Shown: piece after piece, positions 1-7,500 of the stretch
How the letters are laid out: each line of letters begins with the position of its first letter
How positions within the stretch are numbered: position 1 is the first letter of the stretch
Notes under the pieces: generated by a model
The model's database searches: none
What the model saw: the letters and a program-made list of their open reading frames with translations, nothing else
Told to the model about the DNA's origin: nothing
Made by a program: the position numbers and the translations under genes
NCBI RefSeq assembly: GCF_030693625.1
Contig: NZ_JAUYAF010000040.1
Location: 1-33,691 of the forward strand
Direction: 5' to 3'
DNA: 33,691 nt
From: Phenylobacterium sp.
GTDB taxonomy: Bacteria > Pseudomonadota > Alphaproteobacteria > Caulobacterales > Caulobacteraceae

Positions 1-166
1 CCAAGGCCACACTGCCCAGGACCGCGCCCGCCCCGGCGCCAAGGGCTGTCCCGACCCCTAGCCAGGTCCCGGTTGTGCGCAGGCTCGCCCGGCTGGCGGT
101 TCCAGGCTGCGCCGTCGTGGCGGGTTCGGCGGCGGCCGGCGGGGGGTTGGAAGGAGCTTCAGTCAT
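1..166 (-). CDS. Hypothetical membrane protein, N-terminal 55 residues only
   Basis: An open frame begins at an ATG at 166-164 and runs off the left edge of the window. A Pro/Ala-rich polar stretch (about residues 4-24) is followed by a hydrophobic, glycine-rich segment from about residue 35 onward (WLGVGTALGAGAGAVLG) that looks like a membrane helix or glycine zipper. A GGAG-like Shine-Dalgarno sequence lies just upstream of the ATG on this strand. The gene is divergent from trxB with a 77-base gap that must hold both promoters. No family can be named from this fragment. The start call is inference from codon bias and the ribosome site. Confidence 0.5.
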   Translation of the reverse strand, partial: MTEAPSNPPPAAAEPATTAQPGTASRASLRTTGTWLGVGTALGAGAGAVLGSVAL

Positions 167-243
167 GGGCATCGAACGGCTGGGCGATCATCTTGTTGCG
201 CCCGCGCCCTCGCGCATCGCGGAATCTTCTCTAAATAGGAGCC

Positions 244-1245
244 ATGTCTGAGCCTCGCACCACACGCTGCCTCATCATCGGGTCCGGCCCCGCCGGCTAT
301 ACTGCCGCGGTCTATGCGGCCCGGGCCCTTCTGAATCCCGTCCTGATCGCCGGCCTGCAGCCGGGCGGTCAGCTGACCATCACCACCGATGTGGAGAACT
401 ATCCGGGCTTCGCCGAGGCGATCCAGGGTCCCTGGCTGATGGAGCAGATGCAGGCCCAGGCCGAGCATGTGGGGACCGAGATCATCAACGATATCGTCCT
501 GAAGGTGGACCTGTCGAAGCGGCCGTTCCGACTGGAGTGCGATTCCGGCCAGGTGTGGCTGGCCGAGACCCTGATCATCGCCACCGGCGCCCAGGCCAAG
601 TGGCTGGGCCTGGAGAGCGAGCAGAAATTCCAGGGGTTCGGCGTCTCGGCCTGCGCCACCTGCGACGGCTTCTTCTATCGCGGCAAGGACGTGGTGGTGG
701 TGGGCGGCGGCAACACCGCGGTGGAGGAGGCCCTGTTCCTCACCAACTTCGCCGCCAAGGTCACCGTCGTTCACCGCAAGGACGAGTTCCGCGCCGAGAA
801 AATCCTGCAGGAGCGCCTGTTCGCCAACCCCAAGATCGAGGTGATCTGGGACAGCTCGGTCGTCGAGGTGACCGGCGACAGCGACCCCATGGGGGTGACC
901 GGCGTTCGCCTGAAGAACGTCAAGACCGGTGAGACCCAGGACGTGGCCTGCGACGGCGTCTTCATCGCCATTGGCCACGCCCCCGCCTCCGAGCTCTTCA
1001 AAGGCCAGCTGGAGATGGACGCCTCTGGCTATCTGAAGGTCAAGGCCGGCACGACCTCCACCGCGGTCACCGGTGTCTATGCGGCGGGCGACGTCACCGA
1101 CGACGTCTACCGCCAGGCCGTCACCGCGGCGGGCATGGGCTGCATGGCCGCCCTGGAAGCCGTGCGGCTGCTGGCCGAGGAAGACCACGCCAAGGCCCAC
1201 AACCCGATCAGCCACCACGAGGCCGAGAAGATCGGGACCTGGTGA
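244..1245 (+). CDS. trxB: Thioredoxin-disulfide reductase
   Basis: This 333-residue flavoprotein uses NADPH to reduce thioredoxin in the cytoplasm, feeding ribonucleotide reductase and protein disulfide repair. The FAD-binding GSGPAG lies at residues 13-18, the redox-active CATC at 137-140, the NADPH-binding GGGNTAVEEA around 154-163, and the second FAD motif GVYAAGDV around 277-284. Length and domain order match bacterial low-molecular-weight TrxB. An AGGAG sequence at 237-241 precedes the ATG at an unusually short spacing of two bases. No in-frame upstream alternative looks better. The gene stands alone: downstream are an intergenic palindromic repeat pair and the murA-type gene. Confidence 0.97.
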   Translation: MSEPRTTRCLIIGSGPAGYTAAVYAARALLNPVLIAGLQPGGQLTITTDVENYPGFAEAIQGPWLMEQMQAQAEHVGTEIINDIVLKVDLSKRPFRLECDSGQVWLAETLIIATGAQAKWLGLESEQKFQGFGVSACATCDGFFYRGKDVVVVGGGNTAVEEALFLTNFAAKVTVVHRKDEFRAEKILQERLFANPKIEVIWDSSVVEVTGDSDPMGVTGVRLKNVKTGETQDVACDGVFIAIGHAPASELFKGQLEMDASGYLKVKAGTTSTAVTGVYAAGDVTDDVYRQAVTAAGMGCMAALEAVRLLAEEDHAKAHNPISHHEAEKIGTW

Positions 1246-1301
1246 CGCTCTTCGCCGGTCGTCCGTGGGTCACCGAGGCCGTGGTCAGACACCCCTCTGA
1301 C

Positions 1302-1459
1302 CCTTCTCCCCTTGCGGGAGAAGGTGGCGTGCGCAGGCACGCCGGATGAGGGGTCGCGCTTGCCTCGACGGGCGCTCCTGTGATCTAGCCGAAAAGGTCG
1401 GCGCGACCCCTCATCCGACCCTGCTCCGCAGGGCCACCTTCTCCCGCAAGGGGAGAAGG
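1302..1459. repeat. Inverted pair of REP-like palindromic elements (copy 1)
   Basis: This fills most of the 306-base gene-free gap between trxB and the murA-type gene. Left unit 1302-1359: a hairpin with arms CCTTCTCCCC/GGGAGAAGG, a second hairpin (GGCGTGC/GCACGCC at 1326-1343), then GGATGAGGGGTCGCGC. Right unit 1401-1459 is the same block in reverse orientation, and the inner edges 1348-1359 and 1401-1412 are exact inverted complements. The same family occurs at 22953-23112. It resembles REP/BIME elements. A role in transcription termination or mRNA stability is possible but not shown. Confidence 0.85.
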
Positions 1460-1551
1460 AACGGCTGGGGCGGCCCTCCAACCTCGTCATCATCGCGTCG
1501 CCCCCGAATGATTTTCACGACCTTCGCCCGAAGCCAACGAGGCTGCCATCC

Positions 1552-2853
1552 ATGACCAACCTGATCGTGAGAGGCGGACGCGCCCTGCGCGGAACCATCA
1601 CGCCCTCGGCCAACAAGAACGCCGTGCTGCCGATCCTGTGCGCCACCCTGCTGACCGATCAGCCGATCGTCCTGCACCGCGTCCCGGACATAACAGACGT
1701 TCGCAAGATCCTGGATTTCTTCGGAAATCTGGGCTCCTCCGTGGACATGGACTACGCCACGGGCACCCTGAAACTGCGCCATGGCGAGGGCCTGGACCCG
1801 AAGGCCGCGCACCTGCCGCTGGGCATGCGCTCGACCCTGATGCTGATCCCCGCCCTGCTCTACCGGTTCGGCGGGGCCAGTATCGAGGAGGACGTCACCG
1901 GCTGCACGCTGGGGGTCCGCGAGATCGACCCGCACATCGAGGTCTTCGAGAGCTTCGGCGCCCAGATCGACCGCAAGCCCGAGGCCATCTACATCAAGAC
2001 CCCCAAGGGGTTCGCCACCACCGACCACTGGCTGGACTACGCCTCGGTCACCACCACCGAGAACTTCATCCTCTGCGCCGCCACCGCCAAGGGACGGTCG
2101 CAGCTGACCAACGCCGCCTGCGAGCCGCACGTTCAGGAGTTCTGCGGGTTCCTCGAGAAGATGGGCGCCCGGCTCGAGGGGGTCGGCGGTTCGCGGATCG
2201 CCGTCGAGGGGGTCGCGAGCCTGTCGGGCGCGGAGTTCACCTTCGCCGACGACTTCCACGAGGTGGCCACCTTCCTGGCCATGGGCGCCATGACCGGCGG
2301 CGATATCGCGGTGAAGAACGGCTCGGTGGACCAGTTCCCCCTGCTGGACCGCACCTTCGCCAAGTTCGGCGTCGAGATCACCCACAAGGACGGCTGGAGC
2401 CGCGCCAAGGTCGACGGCGGCGGCATGCGGGTGCGCCAGCCCTTCACCGCCAACATCCTGCAGAAGGTGGAGGCCGCGCCCTGGCCCTATGTGCCGGCTG
2501 ACCTGCTGCCGATCTTCGTCGCGCTCGGCGTGCGCTCCGAAGGCCAGTGCATGTTCTGGAACAAGGTCTATGAGGGCGCGCTGGGCTGGTCCTCGGAACT
2601 GGGCAAGTTCGGCGCCCACTCCCTGCTGTGCGACCCCCACCGCCTGATCACCTTCGGCGGCAAGCCGCTGGTGCCGGCGCAGGTCGAGAGCCCCTACATC
2701 ATCCGCGTGGCCATCGCGCTGTTCATGCTGGCCGCCAGCATCGAGGGCGAAAGCACCATCCTCAACGCCACCCCCATCCAGCGCGCCCACCCGAAGTTCG
2801 TCGAGAACCTCAATGCGCTGGGGGCCGACGTGTCCTGGGTGGCGGGGGACTGA
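1552..2853 (+). CDS. murA: MurA-family enolpyruvyl transferase, divergent
   Basis: This 433-residue protein belongs to the EPSP synthase/MurA superfamily. MurA transfers enolpyruvate from PEP to UDP-GlcNAc, the first committed step of peptidoglycan synthesis, in the cytoplasm. Visible active-site residues: K22-N23 near the N-terminus, C118 in TGCTLGVREID (the PEP-binding and fosfomycin-target cysteine position), and R123. The C-terminal half departs from canonical MurA: the usual aspartate-containing HP-x-x-PTD segment reads PWPYVPADLLP, the ENRF-type loop reads WNKVYEG, and the DRGYE motif reads QRAHPKF (about 410-416). It may be a MurA paralogue with altered substrate or regulation rather than the housekeeping enzyme. 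Family membership is secure; the exact role is inference. Confidence 0.82.
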   Translation: MTNLIVRGGRALRGTITPSANKNAVLPILCATLLTDQPIVLHRVPDITDVRKILDFFGNLGSSVDMDYATGTLKLRHGEGLDPKAAHLPLGMRSTLMLIPALLYRFGGASIEEDVTGCTLGVREIDPHIEVFESFGAQIDRKPEAIYIKTPKGFATTDHWLDYASVTTTENFILCAATAKGRSQLTNAACEPHVQEFCGFLEKMGARLEGVGGSRIAVEGVASLSGAEFTFADDFHEVATFLAMGAMTGGDIAVKNGSVDQFPLLDRTFAKFGVEITHKDGWSRAKVDGGGMRVRQPFTANILQKVEAAPWPYVPADLLPIFVALGVRSEGQCMFWNKVYEGALGWSSELGKFGAHSLLCDPHRLITFGGKPLVPAQVESPYIIRVAIALFMLAASIEGESTILNATPIQRAHPKFVENLNALGADVSWVAGD

Positions 2854-2870
2854 TCGATCTCGCAGGCCCA

Positions 2871-2894
2871 GCCGCCCTGTTCCTGTCGGGCGGC
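2871..2894. terminator. GC-rich hairpin between convergent genes
   Basis: A 7-bp stem (GCCGCCC at 2871-2877 with GGGCGGC at 2888-2894) lies between the murA-type stop codon and the stop of the convergent lipoprotein gene. It has no long T-run, so intrinsic termination is only a suggestion. Confidence 0.4.
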
Positions 2895-2896
2895 GA

Positions 2897-3442
2897 TTAC
2901 CGATATTCGGTGAGGGTTCGCACATGGACATCGCAAGCGGCGCCATCCGACGTTCTAAGAGATTTGGCGGCCGCGCGGCTGGCTATGTCGATGACGACCA
3001 TTCGACAGGCCGGGGCCGTAATTTGCTGGGTGACCGCGTAGCTTCTCCCCGGCTCCGCCAGGAAAGTCGCAGCCCCTACGCAACCTTGCTTTTGCATCTC
3101 GACGGTGAAGCCGCCCGGCGCATTACCAATGCCCGTGACGTTGTCGAAATTCGTTCCAGCCACGACCGTGACCCGCTCATTGCCTGGAACCCGGAGCGAA
3201 CGTGAATCGGGGCTTGTCCAAAGGAAGCTGCCGGCATGCCTCAGGTCGGCGCAATTGCCCGCGTTGGCGAGGAAGTAAGCTTGGCTGCCAGTCTTGAACG
3301 CGCTTGAGACGTAACCCTTTGAAAAAGTGATGGTCGCAGAAGTCGGTGAGGCTGCCACGCTCTCGTAGTTCTTCACGGGTGCAACGCACCCCCCACCAAG
3401 TATAAGAAGAGCTGAGAGCGTGGATTTGGTGAATAAATTCAA
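2897..3442 (-). CDS. Hypothetical secreted protein, probable lipoprotein
   Basis: The protein has about 181 residues if it starts at the TTG at 3442-3440. That start is preceded by AAGGA at a 10-base spacing and puts a signal peptide directly at the N-terminus (LFTKSTLSALLILGGGC). An ATG further upstream (3493) would add 17 polar residues in front of the signal. The cysteine after GGG is lipobox-like but not ideal, since the -3 residue is Gly instead of Leu. The mature part contains further cysteines (in NCADL, KQGC and PACRM) and no motif I recognise. Base composition is visibly less GC-rich than the neighbours, which may point to transfer. Function unknown. Confidence 0.6.
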   Translation of the reverse strand: MNLFTKSTLSALLILGGGCVAPVKNYESVAASPTSATITFSKGYVSSAFKTGSQAYFLANAGNCADLRHAGSFLWTSPDSRSLRVPGNERVTVVAGTNFDNVTGIGNAPGGFTVEMQKQGCVGAATFLAEPGRSYAVTQQITAPACRMVVIDIASRAAAKSLRTSDGAACDVHVRTLTEYR

Positions 3443-3611
3443 GACAATTCCATCCTTCGGCCTCGACCAGAATGCTCGATGACATTTCAGCAAAGACTAA
3501 TCTCATCCGGCGAGACGAAGTCAATCGCCGGTTGCGGCTTGCGGCGAGGCGGAAATGCCAATCAACCAAGTTCGCAAGCGCGATCAATCGGCTCTGCGCT
3601 AACCTCTTCCC

Positions 3612-4440
3612 ATGAACCGGCCCGTCACCCGTGAGAGCTACGCCCAGCGCCTGAACCGGGTGGCCGAGCACATCTGGGCGCATCTGGATGAGCCCCTGGA
3701 CCTGACGGTGCTGGCCGAGGCGGCCTGCCTGTCGCCGTTCCATTTCCATCGTATCTACCGGACGATGATCGGCGAGACCGTCATCGAGACGGTGAGCCGC
3801 CTGCGACTGCAGCGGGCCTCCATGGAGCTGGCGCGCAGCCAGGCGCCGATCGCCGAGATCGCACGGCGCGCCGGCTATGGCTCCAACCCCGCCTTCACCC
3901 GCGCCTTCCGCGCCGCCTACGACCTTGCGCCCGCCGCCTTTCGAGCGACCCGGCGCGCCGAAACTGGAGCTCCAGCCATGCCCGTCGAAGTTCAGGACCG
4001 CCCCGCCATGCGCATCGCCACCGTGCCCCACAGAGGACCGCCGCAGCAGATCGGCCAGGCCTTCGACCGGCTGATGGCCTGGGCCGGGCCCAAGGGCGTG
4101 GTCATGCCGCCCGCCGTGGGCGTCGCGGTCTATCTGGACGACATGTCGGTGGTCCCGCCCGCCGACCAGCGCGCCCTGGCCGGCCTCACGGTGAGCCCTG
4201 AGGTCGGGACCGACGATACGGTGACGATCCACGAGGTCGCCGCCGGCCGCTATGCCCGTGCTGCTGTACAAGGGCCCCTACGCCCAGATCGGCCAGGGCT
4301 ACGAGGAGCTGTTCGCCTGGCTGCCCACCAGCGGCGAGGAGCCGGCCAACGCCCCCTGCGTCGAGGTCAACCTCAATGACCCGCGAAAGACCGCGCCCGC
4401 CGACCTGCTGACGGAGCTGTGCCTTCCCCTGAAGCCCTGA
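3612..4440 (+). pseudogene. AraC-type regulator with GyrI-like domain, frameshifted
   Basis: An N-terminal AraC/XylS double helix-turn-helix (about residues 28-115, with SPFHFHRIYRTMIGE and AGYGSNPAFTRAF) is followed from about residue 122 by a GyrI-like small-molecule-binding domain. The frame is intact to GRYA (4254). It then continues in the +1 frame as VLLYKGPYAQIGQGYEELF through to CLPLKP and a TGA at 4438-4440. Removing one C from the CCC at 4255-4257 restores a 275-residue protein of normal length. As written, the protein would lose its last 60 residues and gain an unrelated tail. Either a recent pseudogene or a base-calling error. Proteins of this architecture are local activators responding to hydrophobic or cationic compounds. 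Confidence 0.85.
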
Positions 4441-4457
4441 GCGGGTAAGCTGGCGGG

Positions 4458-4943
4458 ATGATCCGACACGCCAAACCCGCCGACCACGCCGCCATCCGCG
4501 AGATCAACATCGCCGCCTTTGGCAAGCCCGACGAGGCTGACCTGGTGGAGCGCCTGCGCGCCGATGGCGACAAGGTCTTCGAGCTGGTGGCCGACGAGGA
4601 CGGCGTCGTGGTGGGCCACATCTTCTACAGCCGGCTGTGGGCCGACAGCGTCAACATGTACGCCGCCCTGGCGCCCATGGCCGTCCGCCCTGACCTGCAG
4701 AGGTCCGGGGTCGGCTCGCGGCTGGTGAAGGCCTCTCTCGACACCGCCCGCGAGTTCGGGACCCACGCGGTCGTCGTGCTCGGCCACCCGACATATTACC
4801 CGAAGTTCGGCTTCACCCCGGAGGCGGCGGCCAAGCTGAAGGCCCCCTACTCCGGCAGCCCCGCCTTCATGGCCCTGGAGATCGAGGACGGCGCCCTGGC
4901 CGAACCCGTGCTGGTGGCCTACCCCGACGCCTTCGGAAACTAG
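4458..4943 (+). CDS. GNAT-family N-acetyltransferase (YhbS-like)
   Basis: The 161-residue protein has the GNAT fold order: MIRHAKPADHAAIREI at the N-terminus, the central strand with VVGHIFYSR, the acetyl-CoA pyrophosphate loop LQRSGVGSRLV (about residues 76-86), and the C-terminal HPTYYPKFGF seen in the YhbS subgroup. It transfers an acetyl group from acetyl-CoA to an unknown amine. It follows the AraC-GyrI gene by 17 bases and may be co-transcribed with it. Its TAG stop interlocks with that of the convergent hydrolase in CTAG (4940-4943). Substrate cannot be predicted. Confidence 0.88.
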   Translation: MIRHAKPADHAAIREINIAAFGKPDEADLVERLRADGDKVFELVADEDGVVVGHIFYSRLWADSVNMYAALAPMAVRPDLQRSGVGSRLVKASLDTAREFGTHAVVVLGHPTYYPKFGFTPEAAAKLKAPYSGSPAFMALEIEDGALAEPVLVAYPDAFGN

Positions 4944-6013
4944 TCCGGCGCGGGAACCCCCAGCGGCGCGGCGGGGGTGGCCACCGGGGCTTCCATGGCC
5001 GCCAGGGACTCGTTGATCTTCTTGATCTCCTCCGGCGTCGGCTTGCGGCGCGGGGCGAAGATGGTCCCCAGGACGCGGGTGCGTTCGCCGCCGGCCGCCA
5101 GGGGATCGACGACGTTGTAGGTGCGCACCTCGCCCCCCACCGAAAGCGTGATCTTGCGGCCGGCCGGCACGCCCTGCCCCTCCGGATCGAGCAGCCCCTG
5201 GGTGCGCTGGTCGAGGCTGCCGAGGATGGCCGCCGACAGGTTGGACTCTCCCCCGGCGTAGCGGCCGGTGAAGGCCGGCGGCTCGCCCCAGGGACCGGTC
5301 CAGCGGTAGAAGATGTGCGCCCCGATCTGCTTCATCTTCACCAGGGTGGGCGCCCAGTAGGGGGCGACATACTGGGCATGGTAGTGGGTCGCCGAACCCA
5401 CGCCCTTGGCGACGAAACCGTTGAGAGCGCGGCGGGCCACGTCCTGGGCCTGCCGCCAGCGGCCGACCTCCGGGGCGTATTGCAACGCCCCGTCGCAGGT
5501 GAAGGTGAACTGGCACCCGGTGGTCCGGGCCGAGCCTTGATAGACCACGCCGCACACCGACTTCGGATAGGCCGGATGGCGCAGGCGGTTCAGCACTACC
5601 TGGGCCACGGCCTCCTGCCCGAGCTGTGGCTCGCGGGCGGATTCGTAATAGACGGCCTGGGCCAGGCACAGCAGGGCGCGGTCGCCGTCCCGGGTGGCGA
5701 CGTCCAGCTTGAAGGGCTTCATGGGCCGGATCGGCAGGTGGGAGAAGGGCCGCAGCGCGTTGATGTCCTCGGCCAGGGCGTCCACCGCCGTGCCGAAGCC
5801 GAGGTCGGGCGGGGTGCGGATATCCAGGCTGGACCAGCCCTCCGGCCGGCCCCAGAGATCGGCGCCATGGCGGGGATCGTGCCGACGGGCCAGGGCCAGC
5901 ATGGCCGGGTCCATGTCGGCGGTCAGCCGCGCCAGGCCCTTGTCGGACAGGGTCTCGCTGACGCTCGCCACGCCCTGCAGCCGCCCGGCCCCGCGCGGCA
6001 CATAGTAGGTCAC
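4940..6013 (-). CDS. SleB-type cell wall hydrolase, probable lipoprotein
   Basis: The catalytic domain (about residues 110-235 from the GTG at 6013) carries CLAQAVYYESARE, with E124 as candidate catalytic Glu, then QVVLNRLRHPAYPKSVCGVV and GCQFTFTCDG, as in Hydrolase_2/SleB enzymes that cleave peptidoglycan glycan strands. The GTG at 6013 is probably not the true start. Reading upstream in the same frame gives a lipoprotein signal (GLALAALAVLLAGC) whose lipobox Cys immediately precedes that GTG. No ATG, GTG or TTG lies in frame before a stop near 6120. A CTG start at 6088 would give about 382 residues. Alternatively, one extra base in GGG 6093-6095 would join this signal to the GTG at 6119. 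A paralogue lies at 13937-15091. Confidence 0.85.
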   Translation of the reverse strand: MTYYVPRGAGRLQGVASVSETLSDKGLARLTADMDPAMLALARRHDPRHGADLWGRPEGWSSLDIRTPPDLGFGTAVDALAEDINALRPFSHLPIRPMKPFKLDVATRDGDRALLCLAQAVYYESAREPQLGQEAVAQVVLNRLRHPAYPKSVCGVVYQGSARTTGCQFTFTCDGALQYAPEVGRWRQAQDVARRALNGFVAKGVGSATHYHAQYVAPYWAPTLVKMKQIGAHIFYRWTGPWGEPPAFTGRYAGGESNLSAAILGSLDQRTQGLLDPEGQGVPAGRKITLSVGGEVRTYNVVDPLAAGGERTRVLGTIFAPRRKPTPEEIKKINESLAAMEAPVATPAAPLGVPAPD

Positions 6014-6088
6014 GCACCCGGCCAGCAGGACCGCGAGCGCGGCCAGGGCCAGGCCGGCGCGGTGACAGGGAGGAAGGCGGAGGCTCAG

Positions 6089-6300
6089 CGTCGGGTCTTT
6101 CGATCGTTTCCGGGGTCACAGTGTAGCAAGGAAGAGGGCGAAGGTTCGACGGTGAACCCGTGGCCGGGCCCAGGAGCCATTATCCCCCGCCGCGCGTCCC
6201 GGCCAGCCGTCCCGGCGCGACGCGCGCCTCGGACGCGTCAGGGGATCCTCGCGCCGTCCGCTGAAGATCCCCTTGCCGGAGCGCGAACACGGGGCTATAT
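6089..6300. other. Gene-free stretch upstream of the hydrolase and nadA
   Basis: I see no credible gene here. It should contain the promoter of the minus-strand hydrolase. One inverted repeat is visible (GGGGATC at 6241-6247 with GATCCCC at 6266-6272, loop 18 bases), without a T-run. The nadA control region follows directly to the right. Confidence 0.4.
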
Positions 6301-6316
6301 GTCTGTTATTGGGTTT

Positions 6317-6331
6317 TGCTCCAATTGAGCA
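6317..6331. promoter_or_regulatory. Operator-like palindrome 1 upstream of nadA
   Basis: The sequence TGCTC-CAATT-GAGCA is a perfect 5-bp inverted repeat with a 5-base AT-rich spacer, 86 bases before the nadA start codon. It shares its arms and spacing with the site at 6388-6404. It lies between a weak -35-like TTGGGT (6309-6314) and a -10-like TATCCA (6332-6337), so a repressor bound here would block RNA polymerase. The promoter call is weak. By family knowledge, alphaproteobacterial NAD operons are often controlled by NadQ; that this is a NadQ site is inference. Confidence 0.6.
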
Positions 6332-6387
6332 TATCCATCACGCCGAGGGTGCCGAGAGTGTTCCCCGGCGTTTTTGAGGCGGAAGAA

Positions 6388-6404
6388 ATGCTCAATGTGA
6401 GCAT
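6388..6404. promoter_or_regulatory. Operator-like palindrome 2 upstream of nadA
   Basis: ATGCTCA-ATG-TGAGCAT is a perfect 7-bp inverted repeat with a 3-base centre, ending 12 bases before the nadA ATG and touching its ribosome-binding site (AAGGAGG at 6405-6411). Together with the similar palindrome centred 72 bases upstream it forms a plausible two-site repressor arrangement for the nadABC operon. The regulator is not encoded in this window; NadQ is the leading guess. Confidence 0.65.
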
Positions 6405-6416
6405 AAGGAGGGCCAG

Positions 6417-7499
6417 ATGGCCGACGGGTTCCAATTCGCGTTCACGCCTGAGGTCGACAAGGCCACCCAGCCGCTTTGGGAAAAGGTGAAGGGCCACATC
6501 ACGCCCATGGAATGGCGCCTCCAGGCCCCGCTGATCGCCGAGATCAACCGCCTGAAGCGCGAGAAGAACGCGGTCATCCTGGCCCACAACTACATGACGC
6601 CCGACATCTTCCACGGGGTCGGCGACTATGTCGGCGACAGCCTGGGCCTGGCCAAGGAAGCCGCCAAGTCGGACGCCAAGATCATCGTCCAGGCCGGCGT
6701 GCACTTCATGGCGGAGACCTCCAAGATCCTGTCGCCAGAGAAGACGGTGCTGATCCCGGACCTGCGCGCCGGCTGCAGCCTGGCCTCCTCGATCACCGGC
6801 GCCGACGTGCGCCTGATCAAGCAGCGCTATCCCGGCCTGCCGGTGGTCACCTACGTCAACACCACCGCCGACGTGAAGGCCGAGACCGACGTCTGCTGCA
6901 CCAGCGCCAACGCCGTCCAGGTGGTGGAGCATGTGGCGCGCGAGTGGGGCGTCGACCGGGTGATCCTGATCCCCGACGAGTTCCTGGCCCGCAACGTGGC
7001 GCGTCAGACCGACATCAAGATCATCGCCTGGCAGGGCCGCTGCGAGGTGCATGAACGCTTCACCGCCGCCGACATCCTGGAGCTGAAGGCCGCCTATCCC
7101 AACGCCCAGATCCTGGCCCACCCGGAATGCCCGGCCGAGGTGCTGGAAGTGTCGGACTTCGCCGGTTCGACCGCGGCGATGAACGACTACGTCCTGACGC
7201 GGAAGCCCAAGCAGGTGGTGCTGATCACCGAATGCTCCATGGCCGACAACGTCGCCGTCGACGCCATCGACACCGAGTTCGTGCGCCCCTGCAACCTGTG
7301 CCCGCACATGAAGCGGATCACGCTGGAAAACATCTACGAGAGCCTGGTCCACAACCGCTACGAGGTGACCGTCGATCCGGCCATCGCCGCCCGCGCTCGC
7401 GTGGCCGTGCAACGGATGATCGACCTGCCGCCGCCCCTGGTCCCGGCCCGCTACGACCTGGTGAAGGCCCGCCACCACGTGGACGTGGAGCTGATCTGA
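6417..7499 (+). CDS. nadA: Quinolinate synthase
   Basis: The 360-residue enzyme condenses iminoaspartate with dihydroxyacetone phosphate to give quinolinate in de novo NAD synthesis, using an oxygen-sensitive [4Fe-4S] cluster. The three expected cluster cysteines are visible: C120 (RAGCSL), C238 (HPEC) and C295 (NLCPHM). The motif [21 protein letters not shown] near residues 56-77 is typical. The start has a strong AAGGAGG at 6405-6411. It is first gene of nadA-nadB-nadC; NadB supplies its unstable substrate and NadC consumes its product. Two palindromic operator-like sites upstream suggest repression by NAD status. Confidence 0.97.
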   Translation: MADGFQFAFTPEVDKATQPLWEKVKGHITPMEWRLQAPLIAEINRLKREKNAVILAHNYMTPDIFHGVGDYVGDSLGLAKEAAKSDAKIIVQAGVHFMAETSKILSPEKTVLIPDLRAGCSLASSITGADVRLIKQRYPGLPVVTYVNTTADVKAETDVCCTSANAVQVVEHVAREWGVDRVILIPDEFLARNVARQTDIKIIAWQGRCEVHERFTAADILELKAAYPNAQILAHPECPAEVLEVSDFAGSTAAMNDYVLTRKPKQVVLITECSMADNVAVDAIDTEFVRPCNLCPHMKRITLENIYESLVHNRYEVTVDPAIAARARVAVQRMIDLPPPLVPARYDLVKARHHVDVELI

Positions 7500-7500
7500 G

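Noticed and set aside
1302..1459. CRISPR array at the REP-like pairs (also 22953-23112)
   Set aside because: There are only two units in each place, in opposite orientation, with no regularly spaced direct repeats and no cas genes.
5315..6328. Long open frame on the plus strand antisense to the SleB-type hydrolase
   Set aside because: Its codons mirror the hydrolase frame, the product is low-complexity Gly/Gln/Arg-rich, and no domain is visible; high GC produces such long shadow frames.
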